DNA of 64,000 nucleotides from Fodinicurvata sp. EGI_FJ10296 (GCF_040712075.1 NZ_JBFCVL010000003.1:62001-126000), one strand, 5' to 3'; shown: positions 1 to 8,654, numbered from the stretch's first letter. The notes: generated by a model not told the origin, from the letters alone. Numbers and translations: made by a program.

Positions 1-1692
1 CACCATGTCGCCGACCTTGTAGCTGTTGATCGTGCGCACCCAGGACACGCCGAAACTCTTGACCGCATCCTCGATCGTCATCAGCGCCTTGCGATCGGGC
101 CCGACCTTCGACGACGGGATGGTTTGCTGGCCGGTGGCCGACGAATAGCCGTTGTTCAGCACGACCAGCACGCCGTCGGTGCCGTTCTGGACCGCCCCGG
201 ACACGCCGCTGGTCAGGCCGTTGTGCCAGAATCCGCCATCGCCCATGACACTGACCACCCGCTTGCCCAGCGCCGGGCGCACGCCGTTGGCGCTCGCCAG
301 CCCCAGGCCATAGCCCAGGATCGAGTTGCCGATATTGAACGGCGGCAGGGTGCTGAAGGAATGGCAGCCGATGTCGGCGGAAACGTGGAACTTGCCGATC
401 TGGCGCTGGGTCAGTTCCATGGCCGTGAACACCGGTCGTTCCGGGCAGCCGGTGCAGAAGGTCGGCGGCCGCGACGGTACCGCGCCGCCGATCAGCGACC
501 GCGCCCGATCGGCGTTCGACGTCACCCGATGGACGATGCGCCCGACCGTCTCCAGATCGACACCCCGGGGCACCGCGCCTTCCAGATAGGCGCCGAGGCC
601 CTTGAGCATGACATCGGCGACATATTCGCCAGCTTCGGGCAGCACGCCCTTGCCGATCACGGTGGTGTTCAGGTCGGCCTTGCGCAGGATCGTGTTGACG
701 GCGTCCTCGATATAGGCCGGAAAGCCCTCCTCCACCACCAGCACCGACCGCTTGCCGGCGCAGAAGCCCGAGATCTCGTCGGGCAGCAGCGGATAGGTCA
801 CGTTCAGCGCCAGTATCGGAATGTCGGTACCGCCGAACCCGTCGGCCAGGCCAAGCTGGGCCAGCGCGCGCATGACCGTGTTGTGCAATCCGCCCTGACA
901 GATAATGCCGACATCGTCATAACGCCCGTCGAAATGATCGTTCAGGGCGTTGTCGCGGATGAATTTCAGCGCCTCGGGAAAACGGCGGGTGACCTTGTCC
1001 TGCTCCTGCACATAGGTCGACGGCGGCAGGCAGATCCGGTTGTAGTCGAAGTCTGGGTTTTCCAGCGGCGCCTTGGCCGAATAGCGCGGGCTCTTGTTGT
1101 CGCGGGTTTCGAACCGGCCATGCATGTGACATGCGCGGATGCGGAACTCCATGATCACCGGCGTGCTGGTGGCCTCGGAGAACTCGAAGGACTTTTCGAT
1201 CAGATCGACGAAACGCGTGTGATCGGGGCGCGGGTCCATCAGCCACATGGACGACTTCATGGCAAAGGCGTGGGTGCGCTCCTGGATGATGCTGGCGCCC
1301 TCGCCATAATCCTCGCCGACGATGATCAGCGCGCCGCCGACCACGCCGGCCGATGCCAGATTGGACAACGCGTCCGAGGCGACATTGGTGCCCACGACCG
1401 ACTTCCAGATCGCCGCGCCGCGTATCGGATAGTTGATCGATGCCGCCAGCATTGCCGCACTGCCGGCCTCGTTGGCCGCCGGCTCGTAATGGACGCCCAG
1501 TTCGTCCAGAAACGGCTTGGCCGTCGACAGCACGTCCATCAGATGAGAGACCGGCGCGCCCTGATAGCCGCTGACATAGCCGACGCCGGACTGCAACAGC
1601 GCCTTGGTGATGGCAAGAATGCCCTCGCCCTCGAAGACCTCGCCGTCGCCGCGTTTCAGCAACTCAATCTCAGCGGAATACGACCGTTCCAT
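1..1692 (-). CDS. iorA: Indolepyruvate ferredoxin oxidoreductase alpha subunit-like protein (partial, C-terminus beyond window)
   Basis: Thiamine-diphosphate enzyme of the IorA type, which oxidatively decarboxylates arylpyruvates such as indolepyruvate to acyl-CoA with ferredoxin as acceptor. Reading leftward from the ATG at 1690-1692 there are 564 codons without a stop, so the C-terminus (with the ferredoxin-like cluster domain expected in IorA) lies outside the window. Seen: an N-terminal pyrimidine-binding domain with SGYQGAPVSHLMD and YEPAANEAGSA near residues 40-75, then FCTGCPERPVF near 425, then the diphosphate-binding motif GDGGFWHNG followed by VVLNNGYSS near 510-535. These are typical of IorA and of the related long alphaproteobacterial 2-oxoacid oxidoreductases. 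The partner IorB subunit is not visible and would have to lie to the left. About 200 bp separate it from the flavoprotein gene upstream, so it may have its own promoter. Confidence 0.88.
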   Translation of the reverse strand, partial: MERSYSAEIELLKRGDGEVFEGEGILAITKALLQSGVGYVSGYQGAPVSHLMDVLSTAKPFLDELGVHYEPAANEAGSAAMLAASINYPIRGAAIWKSVVGTNVASDALSNLASAGVVGGALIIVGEDYGEGASIIQERTHAFAMKSSMWLMDPRPDHTRFVDLIEKSFEFSEATSTPVIMEFRIRACHMHGRFETRDNKSPRYSAKAPLENPDFDYNRICLPPSTYVQEQDKVTRRFPEALKFIRDNALNDHFDGRYDDVGIICQGGLHNTVMRALAQLGLADGFGGTDIPILALNVTYPLLPDEISGFCAGKRSVLVVEEGFPAYIEDAVNTILRKADLNTTVIGKGVLPEAGEYVADVMLKGLGAYLEGAVPRGVDLETVGRIVHRVTSNADRARSLIGGAVPSRPPTFCTGCPERPVFTAMELTQRQIGKFHVSADIGCHSFSTLPPFNIGNSILGYGLGLASANGVRPALGKRVVSVMGDGGFWHNGLTSGVSGAVQNGTDGVLVVLNNGYSSATGQQTIPSSKVGPDRKALMTIEDAVKSFGVSWVRTINSYKVGDMV

Positions 1693-1901
1693 GCCTGCCC
1701 CGACCTTTGCGTCACCTCGCCACGGCGAAGCATATGCAAATTCATATAGGCAGGCAAGGATACACTTCAGGGGCGAAGCATCACTCTCTTGAAACGCAAT
1801 TGCGCTCAAAAGGCTGGAAGCCGTGTCCGACGAGCATGACCACCGGCTGACCGTGCGCCGCCAACCCGGCTACGATCAGAGCTACTTCTTCATCGCCACC
1901 G

Positions 1902-2984
1902 TTATCGACGACCCTCTGCGCTACCACGCATCTGATCTGGCATGAGCGGCTTGAAACCGCAGAGTTCCGCCCAGTTGCGGCGCAGAGATGTGCCAGCATG
2001 GCGATCGCCATAATGCTCACGCACCCAAGCACTATAGGCCTCAAGGGGGCCGTCATGTCGGTACAGGCAGTATTCGGCCATCGCCGTGCCGGCCCGCAGG
2101 CCGGATTGAAGTGCCGGCCCCAGCCCTTCGCCGGTGAGGGGATCGATCAGTCCGGCGGCATCGCCGCAGGATATGACCCCGCCGCCGAGATGCCACAGGC
2201 GGCCCTGACCGCTCCACCCGTTGCCGACGCCGCCGCGCAGCGATGGGCAACCGGCAATGCCGCTCGATTCTCGGGACTGGACATAGGTATCGAACGCCGC
2301 GCGCAGGGCGTGCCCCTTGGTGGGAGAGAAAGCGCAGATGCCGATGTTGACCTGGTTCTCACCAACCGGAAAACACCAGCCATAGCCGGGCCGAAGGCCG
2401 AGCAGAAAGTCGAACGCCAGGATTTGCGGCTGGTGGCCGTGTCGGTACCCGGTTACGGACCAGAAGCGGGTCGGGCGGCCGTCGACACCCAATCGGCGCG
2501 CCAGGCCGTCGGCCGATCCCGCTGCAATGATGACACCGTCGACATTGATGTCTTCGCGGCCGCCGGGTCCCTGCGCGTCAATAGTCCACTGGTTACGGCC
2601 CGTCGCTACGATATTGCGGACCCTTGTTTCGTAACGCAAGTCGGTGGTCGAAGCGGTCCTGTCGCGCAAGGCCTGATCGAACGCCTTACGGGGCATGACA
2701 AAACCGGTATCCTTGCCCAGGCGCCAGGTCCACAATTGGGCCCCATGGGCAAACAGCGATACCGCCGAAACCGCGGCCCCAAGTCGTTCAAGGTCGCGCG
2801 GCATCATTCCAAGGGCAGTGAGCGCGCTGACGGCTTCGCCCATGAACGCATCCCCGCAGGCCTTGTCCTTGCCGGGTCGGCCACGCTCGAACATGACCGC
2901 CGCGATGTCCCGTCGGGCCAGAACCGTCGCTGCCGCGCAGCCGGCCGGGCCCGCGCCGATGATGGCGACGCGCGGTCGACTCAT
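1902..2984 (-). CDS. Geranylgeranyl reductase-family FAD-dependent oxidoreductase
   Basis: 360-aa flavoprotein. The N-terminus carries a Rossmann FAD motif, [20 protein letters not shown] (residues 5-24), and a conserved acidic residue closing the fold (MFERG). A second flavin motif, [20 protein letters not shown], lies near residue 285, with [17 protein letters not shown] before it; both are hallmarks of the geranylgeranyl-reductase branch of the p-hydroxybenzoate hydroxylase family, which saturates or oxidises isoprenoid chains. The start is the ATG at 2982-2984, which overlaps the stop of the upstream isoprenoid synthase-like gene by 4 bp (ATGA). An open frame continues 97 codons further upstream, but it runs inside the neighbour and lacks family similarity. 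Coupling to an isoprenoid synthase-like gene supports a prenyl-lipid or terpenoid role; the substrate cannot be read from the sequence. Confidence 0.85.
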   Translation of the reverse strand: MSRPRVAIIGAGPAGCAAATVLARRDIAAVMFERGRPGKDKACGDAFMGEAVSALTALGMMPRDLERLGAAVSAVSLFAHGAQLWTWRLGKDTGFVMPRKAFDQALRDRTASTTDLRYETRVRNIVATGRNQWTIDAQGPGGREDINVDGVIIAAGSADGLARRLGVDGRPTRFWSVTGYRHGHQPQILAFDFLLGLRPGYGWCFPVGENQVNIGICAFSPTKGHALRAAFDTYVQSRESSGIAGCPSLRGGVGNGWSGQGRLWHLGGGVISCGDAAGLIDPLTGEGLGPALQSGLRAGTAMAEYCLYRHDGPLEAYSAWVREHYGDRHAGTSLRRNWAELCGFKPLMPDQMRGSAEGRR

Positions 2985-4090
2985 TTCGGTCCGTCCAGTG
3001 ACGTTGCCGTCAGATCCCCCAACAGGCAACGCAGCGGCGGGCAATCCAGTCCTGCCGCTTCCAGCGCCGATACGGCACGGGAAAGTCGCCCGACGCCGAT
3101 GGCGATCAACGCTTCGGTCGTGGGCGCGTCGCTCAGGGCACGCCCCAGCCGCGACGGCGTATCCCCATATGTCGAATGGGCAGCAAACCGGTTTCGGGCG
3201 GCGAACTCGATCAAGGGGACGTTCCATGAATCGGCATTCGCGTCTTCGACGAGATCCTGAATGTCGTCGATCCACTCAAGATAGTCGCCCAGAGCGTCCA
3301 TGGAATTCCGATACTGGTCAAGGTCGCATTCGGCAGGAGATCCATCGACGCAGACCGGCATCAAGGCCATGCACCAGGTAGTCGTTCGGGTCTTGGAATC
3401 GAGATCCCTGCCAATGGCGGACAGGTCCGACCCGGTCCGGGAAAACCGCAGACAGGGCGTGCGGAACTCCGCCGCGAGAGCCTCGCGAGCCGCTTGGGCG
3501 ACGGCGTTGCGGATAGTTGGATCCCGCCGCCACGCGGCGCTTTCCCGGACGGCCTCGGTCCAGAACAGGGCCGTTCGCCACAAGAGCGCGGTAGCGGGAT
3601 GGCGGTGGGTCGTGTCGGCCCAGCGCAAGGGCTGAGGGCCGTCCCGTGTCAACGCTGAAGGGATTTCACGTTGAAGGTCGGACCGGTCGGATTCCGTCAG
3701 CAGGTCCGGTGCATTGTCGATCAACCCGTCGAGCAGGCGGATAAAAACGTAAATCCATTGCCCGAGCTGCCGGGTTTGCATGTTGGTGGCACCGTGCAGG
3801 CCGGTAGCGAGGGCTTCGGCAATGCGGCCGCCCAGGCCGGCGCTGCGCGGCAGGGAAAACATGAATTCCAGCCGCGCATCACCTTCGACCAGTGCCTGAA
3901 AGGTCTCGCCGTCGAATCCTTCAGCGTCGGCATACGTCTGGAGCATGTGCACGCCGTCGACCAGGGATGCGGCCATCCGGTCGGCATGTCCGGCGAGAGC
4001 GCTATCGAAAGCCGGCGCCAATGCTGCCCACTGCCGCGCCATGAGATCGCGATGCAGTGTCGCCACGAGCCGGTCCGGATCGATCGTCAT
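2981..4090 (-). CDS. Class I isoprenoid synthase-like all-alpha protein
   Basis: 369-aa, predicted largely alpha-helical. Two aspartate-rich motifs are placed as in trans-prenyltransferases and class I terpene synthases: RLLDGLIDN (Asp121 and Asp125) and EWIDDIQDLVED (Asp275, Asp276, Asp279), the latter followed by ANADSWN. In that fold paired Asp motifs bind Mg and the diphosphate of a prenyl substrate. The spacing of about 150 residues fits; the first motif is DxxxD rather than DDxxD, closer to squalene/phytoene-type enzymes. The best description is the loosely defined class 1 isoprenoid biosynthesis group. I placed the start at the ATG ending at 4090 (MTIDPDRL); an alternative start 31 codons upstream would nearly reach the Hint gene. 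It is translationally coupled to the downstream flavoprotein reductase. Activity and product are unknown; fold assignment is an inference from motifs. Confidence 0.65.
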   Translation of the reverse strand: MTIDPDRLVATLHRDLMARQWAALAPAFDSALAGHADRMAASLVDGVHMLQTYADAEGFDGETFQALVEGDARLEFMFSLPRSAGLGGRIAEALATGLHGATNMQTRQLGQWIYVFIRLLDGLIDNAPDLLTESDRSDLQREIPSALTRDGPQPLRWADTTHRHPATALLWRTALFWTEAVRESAAWRRDPTIRNAVAQAAREALAAEFRTPCLRFSRTGSDLSAIGRDLDSKTRTTTWCMALMPVCVDGSPAECDLDQYRNSMDALGDYLEWIDDIQDLVEDANADSWNVPLIEFAARNRFAAHSTYGDTPSRLGRALSDAPTTEALIAIGVGRLSRAVSALEAAGLDCPPLRCLLGDLTATSLDGPK

Positions 4091-4124
4091 CGCCGATCTC
4101 CCCACCGGATTCTGGCCATTGCGG

Positions 4125-4880
4125 TTACCATAGGCCCTTGTTGTGAACCAGATAACCATTGGCGAAATAGGTATTATCGCCATCCAGGATCAGGTTGTAT
4201 ACGGGCATCTCGTACGGTGCCCCGGCGGCGGCGATGCGCATGACCGTTTCGTCGACAAGCGGAATTTCCATGGTTGCGGCGGCGCTGCCGGTAGTCACCG
4301 GCTGTCTCCATTGCCCTGGCATGCGCGACAGCCGGTCCCCGATTACCATCGGCGTTGCCTCCAGCGTCATCCCCTCGGCCTTACCCGCCGTCGGGTCGAG
4401 GGCTTTCCAGCCGGACTGCGTCCAGAATGGGTGTTCGGCGGTAAAAAACGCCCGGCCGTCGTTGATGGCAAAAAGACCACGGTTGCCGAGCAGCGGTGTT
4501 TCCACATCCAGAACGCGATTGGCTGCGCCCGACCAGCCCAGGACCCGATCACCCACAGCGATTGCAGCGATCGGCTTCTCACTGCCATCGGCCATCGTGA
4601 CGACCGTTTCACCGTCAAAGCAACAAGTCGTCGTTGGCGGCTTTGGGTCCAGGCAGATCGTCACCCAGCCCGAACTGACATCCGAGGAGGTGAATGAGTG
4701 GGTTTTCGGATGGAGCCCGCCCGCCGACGCGGTCAAGGCGTAGCCGGGATAGGCATAGGAGGTATACCAGAAGCCGTAAACATCCGCCGAAGCTATATTG
4801 CCGAGATTATCGGACAGCGTCGCGTATCCGATCCCGTTGTGATTGTCGCAGCGTTGCACGCGACCTTCGACATAGGCCAT
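4125..4880 (-). CDS. Hint (hedgehog/intein-like, BIL-type) domain protein
   Basis: 251 aa. Residues 1-85 form a short Tyr/Gly-rich head of unknown family without a signal peptide. From Cys87 to the end it is a Hint self-processing domain: block A CFDGETVVTMADG (Cys87, preceded by Cys86), then PIAAIAVGDRVLGW, the block B histidine in FFTAEHPFW (His150), and the C-terminal block G NTYFANGYLVHN (His246-Asn247). Only four residues (KGLW) follow the terminal Asn. In bacterial intein-like domains this arrangement supports protein cleavage or ligation rather than classical splicing, and here the residue after Asn is Lys, not Cys/Ser/Thr, so ordinary splicing is unlikely. It starts 3 bp after the stop of the 153-aa gene and ends 34 bp before the isoprenoid synthase-like gene, so it is almost surely cotranscribed. 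Its released head domain could be the functional product; this is inference. Confidence 0.8.
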   Translation of the reverse strand: MAYVEGRVQRCDNHNGIGYATLSDNLGNIASADVYGFWYTSYAYPGYALTASAGGLHPKTHSFTSSDVSSGWVTICLDPKPPTTTCCFDGETVVTMADGSEKPIAAIAVGDRVLGWSGAANRVLDVETPLLGNRGLFAINDGRAFFTAEHPFWTQSGWKALDPTAGKAEGMTLEATPMVIGDRLSRMPGQWRQPVTTGSAAATMEIPLVDETVMRIAAAGAPYEMPVYNLILDGDNTYFANGYLVHNKGLW

Positions 4881-4883
4881 CGC

Positions 4884-5345
4884 TCACCCTTCCCCATTGC
4901 TTGATTGTTCGGTACGGTGTCGTGGGGCTCCCGGCCCCATGCCAAGGCCCGAAGCCATATTGGGCACGCGCATACCGCCGATCGCGCCAGATCGTGCTGC
5001 GAGAACCTTCAGCATCAGTCGCCGGGCCGTCTCCGGGTCATCATGGTCAAACTCTACCTGGGGCGGCGCCATCCTCGCCGCGAGGGCCGCGAGTTGGACC
5101 AGATTGCCGAGGCTGTCGATGGGAAAAAGAAAATCGGGAACCAGAGACGTGAAATGCCCCAGGTCGTAATCCTCGCCCCGAAAGCGGATGGGACCATTGC
5201 CCGCAAGCTCCCTCATGCTCTTGATCGGTAGCCGAGGGGCCAGTTGGCTGACCAGTTCCAGGGTCTCGCGCGCCTCGTCCACCTCGTGGACGATCAGTGT
5301 CAGGGTTTCGAGATCGTCTTTGCCGGAATTCGGATTCTTTGCCAT
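4884..5345 (-). CDS. Hypothetical protein, 153 aa, in Hint-isoprenoid operon
   Basis: Soluble, acidic 153-aa protein that I cannot assign to a family. The N-terminus (LETLTLIVHEVDEARETLELV) looks helical, the middle holds a segment rich in hydrophobics (FTSLVPDFLFPIDSLGNLV), and the last 30 residues are Gly/Pro/Met-rich and probably disordered. There is no signal peptide or membrane segment. The stop lies 3 bp from the start of the Hint protein gene and 76 bp separate it from the 427-aa gene upstream; that gap contains three tandem 16-bp repeats. Codon use matches its GC-rich neighbours. The gene is likely real because the frame is open, it fits the spacing of the operon, and no competing frame has better coding character. 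Confidence 0.6.
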   Translation of the reverse strand: MAKNPNSGKDDLETLTLIVHEVDEARETLELVSQLAPRLPIKSMRELAGNGPIRFRGEDYDLGHFTSLVPDFLFPIDSLGNLVQLAALAARMAPPQVEFDHDDPETARRLMLKVLAARSGAIGGMRVPNMASGLGMGPGAPRHRTEQSSNGEG

Positions 5346-5360
5346 GCCGGGCGCTCCTTC

Positions 5361-5408
5361 GGGTCAAGTGTGGGCCGGGTCAAGTGTGGGCCGGGTCAAG
5401 TGTGGGCC
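5361..5408. repeat. Three tandem copies of a 16-bp repeat
   Basis: GGGTCAAGTGTGGGCC occurs three times in perfect succession (5361-5376, 5377-5392, 5393-5408) in the gap between the 427-aa and 153-aa genes. It sits 16 bp upstream of the 153-aa start (minus strand). A regulatory role is possible, but slipped-strand expansion is equally likely. Confidence 0.95.
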
Positions 5409-5421
5409 GGGTGATGGGTGG

Positions 5422-6705
5422 TCAGGTGACGCTAACAACCAAGGTGTAACCTCCGATAATGTGCCGGTCGGTGCGCAGCAGAATGTCCGCGACCACCACA
5501 TCGCCACTTGCGGCCTCACCGGGTGCCGTTACTTCCACCTCCAATTGGCGTTGCTCGAATGGTTGAGCAGTAAAGCGCAGTATGGGGATGTCCGACCCGC
5601 CCTGGGTACAGGCACCGTCGGAGGACAGCTTGTCGTCGGCACCGAACGCATCGCACATTGCCTTGCCGGTGTGCTGCGGCACCAGAATGCGTGTGTGGTC
5701 CGTCAGACCTGCGGCCAGGGCCGGTGTTCCCCGAACCGGTGTCGCAATCGGGTCTTTCTGACGAAACTGCGTGTGGGCGTGTCGCCCCAGCGCGGCCAAG
5801 GCTTCCCGGGTTCGGGCCGGAAGGGCGCCGGCGGCGAAGCGCTGTTCGATCTCCCAGCCGTCGTTCGCGCCGCTGTGAGTGGTGGATGCCAATTGGTTCA
5901 GCAAAGTCTTGCGGGGAAGAGCAAGGCCGACCCGCGTGGGACGCAGGACACGCATGCGTGCGGTGACGGCAACGGCTGTTTCTATTGGAAACAGATTGTT
6001 TGCGAACAACAGCATCTTCGCCGCCTTTCCGGCCGGCGCCGACAGGACGGTAATGTTTCGCTGGCCGGCACGGCGGTCGAGGCGCGGTTTGAACGGGTTC
6101 TGGATTGGATCGAGAATCCAGTTGCTGCAATTGACCTTGAGGCATTCATGTCCGTTATTGACGAATTCGGGTACCCAGGGCGTCTGGCATCTCACCTCCC
6201 GTGATTGCCATGAGGGAATCGTGACCCATTCCGTACCGATCGGCTTCATGTGGTGGGCGTCCAGGCCGAGCGAGGGATCGGCCCAGTAGAAGTCGACCTG
6301 GACCGGCAGGGCAGCGGCCAATCCCAGGTTAAAAACTCGGCAATGGACAAAATTGGCTTCACCGGCGACGGCATTACCATCCGGATCGCTGGATTCGACC
6401 CGAATGTCGGGTGACTTCCAGTGAATCTCTCCGTTGGGTATGGGGCGAGCACCCACGTCGGTAAGAGCGTAGCGGATGAGAAGCCACGGGGTGTAGGTCG
6501 AACGGTTCTTCTCCCGCGCGATCCGTTGCAGGCGGCGATAGAGTTCAAGGATACGCTCTTCGCTCCAGGGCGAGTTCGGATCGGGCCGATCATCCGGACG
6601 TCGGTCATCCTGGGGAGGACGGCGGTCCTTGTCTCGATGCTTCCGGCCTTCACTGCGGTCCGTCTTATCCTGATGCGCGCGCGTGCCGTGTCGATTTCCG
6701 ACCAT
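5422..6705 (-). CDS. Hypothetical protein, 427 aa, charged N-terminus and Ig-like (CARDB-type) middle
   Basis: The first 45 residues are a low-complexity run rich in Arg, Lys, Asp and Pro and probably disordered. Residues about 98-200 resemble a CARDB-like beta-sandwich (SPDIRVESSDPDGN, then FVHCRVFNLGLAAALPVQVD and FYWADPS), a fold common in adhesion or carbohydrate-associated proteins. The C-terminal half has further beta-like segments (HIIGGYTLVVSVT at the end). No signal peptide or transmembrane helix is visible, so a cytoplasmic or non-classically exported location is implied. It lies 18 bp after the stop of the 643-aa gene, so the two are probably cotranscribed. Catalytic motifs were not found. 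The Ig-like assignment is inferred from the strand pattern and needs a profile search. Confidence 0.6.
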   Translation of the reverse strand: MVGNRHGTRAHQDKTDRSEGRKHRDKDRRPPQDDRRPDDRPDPNSPWSEERILELYRRLQRIAREKNRSTYTPWLLIRYALTDVGARPIPNGEIHWKSPDIRVESSDPDGNAVAGEANFVHCRVFNLGLAAALPVQVDFYWADPSLGLDAHHMKPIGTEWVTIPSWQSREVRCQTPWVPEFVNNGHECLKVNCSNWILDPIQNPFKPRLDRRAGQRNITVLSAPAGKAAKMLLFANNLFPIETAVAVTARMRVLRPTRVGLALPRKTLLNQLASTTHSGANDGWEIEQRFAAGALPARTREALAALGRHAHTQFRQKDPIATPVRGTPALAAGLTDHTRILVPQHTGKAMCDAFGADDKLSSDGACTQGGSDIPILRFTAQPFEQRQLEVEVTAPGEAASGDVVVADILLRTDRHIIGGYTLVVSVT

Positions 6706-6722
6706 CGTTTGGAGTCCCCGAG

Positions 6723-8654
6723 TCAGGGTTCCGGTTCTATGTCTACCGGATCGGTGTAAAGGCTGTTCTTGAACTGCCAGGTCATGTACGCGGTGCCGCG
6801 ATCGCCATCGAGGTTCCAGTCCGGCAAGGCGCCGTGGCGGTGCTGAAGAACGTCAACGGCGTTGGCGACGGCATTGCCGAACTGTACCGGCAGCGCCATG
6901 GCGCCAACGACGGCCTGCGTAGCCACGGGCCAGGACCCGCCGTCGCGAACGCGGCCGTTGGTCAGGGGATTGGTCGCGTCGTTGTTCAGAAAGAAATCGG
7001 GGTAGGCGGTGGTATAGTAGCCAATCGTATGGGGGGCTTCGAAAGTTGTCGGTGCCAGGTGCCAGCTTGCGGGCGTGCCATCCCATACCGTTGCGGGAAA
7101 GACTTCCGGCCGCCGCGACTTGACCAGGTTCGGCCCGCTGTCATAGCGGGTGCCCAAGAGGTCGGCAGTCGCTTCGTCATTGCCCAGGAATTGGGTGTGC
7201 GGATAGATGAAACCCGCATAAACCAGAAGTTGGTCCAATCCGCGCAGCCCGTTGGCCAGGTATTGGCGGTACCAATAGATCATACAGCGCAGCTTGCCCC
7301 AATCGACATCGACGCTGCCCAGAATCAGGGCAACGCCACCGGCGATCGCGCCGCCGCCCGCAACGAGCCCGCCAGCCAGGAATATCAGTCCACCGATGAT
7401 CGCCAGGATGAAGCCGCAGACCTTCTGGGCGGTATCGACTTCGACAAAGTCCTCGGGATTGGGTGTTGGCGGAGGCAAGGGGCCGCCGGAGGATCCAGAC
7501 TCCGTCGGATCGACCCAGGGTGGTGCGCCCCCACAATCCGCGGGCGGTGCCAGGGTCTCGAACCGATGGACGCATCCGATGACGTCGCCGCTGGTCTGGA
7601 ACCAGAGAACGAGCCAAGTCATCAAATAGGCGGCGTTCAGTCGTTCTTCACGGACGGCGCTCGTCGCAGTTACCGGGCCATGGGCATCCTGGTAGGCGGC
7701 GATCCAGAATTCCGTGAAGTCGCTGGGCAGGATGTCGCTCTGCGCGTCACCGGACCATAATCTGCCCATGACATCCTGAAGGTCGATACCGGGCAGTTCG
7801 ATCTTTTCGTGGAGGCGAGCGTCACAAAGATCGGGCCAATCCGCATAAGGGGGTGTCATGGTGTCGCCGGAAACGCTGGCACCGGCCCCCTGGTAGCCAT
7901 GAGTCCAGGCTGCAATGAAGTTGTTTATCCAGCGGTGACGCCACCACTGAGTCCGGTAAGGGCCGCCGACGATGGAGTTGGCAAACGGGCTGGCACCGGT
8001 CTTGGCTGCGTAGCTGGCCGCGTATCCATAGGCATAGGCGCGGAAACGGTCGTCATTGGCCGCCTCGGCCCGCGAAACCAGGGCGGAAACGAACTTGCCC
8101 GTATTTTTCCAGTGAAGCTGTGCCCGGGCCTTCCACAGTTCATGGGGTGGTACGGCGTCGCCGACGCTGACGCTGATGACCGGTTTCATGGCCGACCCGA
8201 TGCTTACTGCAACCGGGACGGCAATGCCGGGAATCTGGTCGACAATGATCTGCAGGCCGTTGGCGACATCCTCGATATCCTCCAGGCCGCCATCATCGGA
8301 CAGCGTTTGCAGAGCATCCAGGTCTTCGGCTTCCGCAATTTCGTCCAGCCGATCGATGATTTCCCGCATGCGCGACAGCAGGGACAATAGTCCCTTCTCT
8401 GCCACCATATTGTCGCCGACAATGCCGATGATCTGACGCCAGATGACTAGATAGGGGTTGCCGCCCAACTCGCCGGGTGGTGGCGGCTCGCCGGGAATGA
8501 AGTCCGCCAATGTCGGACCGATGACGCCAAGATGTGCATAAACCGATTGGTTTTTCATCACCTTGCCGACATCCTGAAGATCGGCATCCGGTGACATTGT
8601 CAGCCGCTCGATTGTATCGTCGAGTACATTGAATAATGTAGGAATGCCCGGCAT
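6723..8654 (-). CDS. Predicted membrane protein, 643 aa, with weak zinc-dependent phospholipase C-like features
   Basis: First gene of the collinear run. The start chosen is the ATG at 8652-8654 (MPGIPTLFNVLDD); the frame is open upstream but runs into an AT-rich stretch with non-coding character. Residues about 39-55 (YAHLGVIGPTLADFIPG) and about 205-245 (a Tyr/Ala-rich helix, then SPFANSIVGGPYRTQW) recall the LGxxGPD and HPFxN signatures of zinc-dependent phospholipase C-like proteins, but the usual metal-binding histidine before PF is a Ser here, so activity is doubtful. A proline-rich linker near residue 390 precedes a long hydrophobic Gly/Ala/Ile segment at about 412-450, compatible with one or two membrane helices. 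The C-terminal 190 residues are Tyr/Trp/Asn-rich with no recognised domain. Function is unknown; context is an operon with Hint and isoprenoid genes. Confidence 0.62.
   Translation of the reverse strand: MPGIPTLFNVLDDTIERLTMSPDADLQDVGKVMKNQSVYAHLGVIGPTLADFIPGEPPPPGELGGNPYLVIWRQIIGIVGDNMVAEKGLLSLLSRMREIIDRLDEIAEAEDLDALQTLSDDGGLEDIEDVANGLQIIVDQIPGIAVPVAVSIGSAMKPVISVSVGDAVPPHELWKARAQLHWKNTGKFVSALVSRAEAANDDRFRAYAYGYAASYAAKTGASPFANSIVGGPYRTQWWRHRWINNFIAAWTHGYQGAGASVSGDTMTPPYADWPDLCDARLHEKIELPGIDLQDVMGRLWSGDAQSDILPSDFTEFWIAAYQDAHGPVTATSAVREERLNAAYLMTWLVLWFQTSGDVIGCVHRFETLAPPADCGGAPPWVDPTESGSSGGPLPPPTPNPEDFVEVDTAQKVCGFILAIIGGLIFLAGGLVAGGGAIAGGVALILGSVDVDWGKLRCMIYWYRQYLANGLRGLDQLLVYAGFIYPHTQFLGNDEATADLLGTRYDSGPNLVKSRRPEVFPATVWDGTPASWHLAPTTFEAPHTIGYYTTAYPDFFLNNDATNPLTNGRVRDGGSWPVATQAVVGAMALPVQFGNAVANAVDVLQHRHGALPDWNLDGDRGTAYMTWQFKNSLYTDPVDIEPEP

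Noticed and set aside
124-1749. Long plus-strand open frame opposite the IorA-like gene
   Set aside because: Antisense to a gene with clear TPP-binding motifs; the translation is His/Arg/Gln-rich and without domains, typical of a GC-rich shadow frame.
1998-3260. Plus-strand open frame opposite the reductase gene
   Set aside because: Antisense to the FAD-binding reductase; no recognisable domain.
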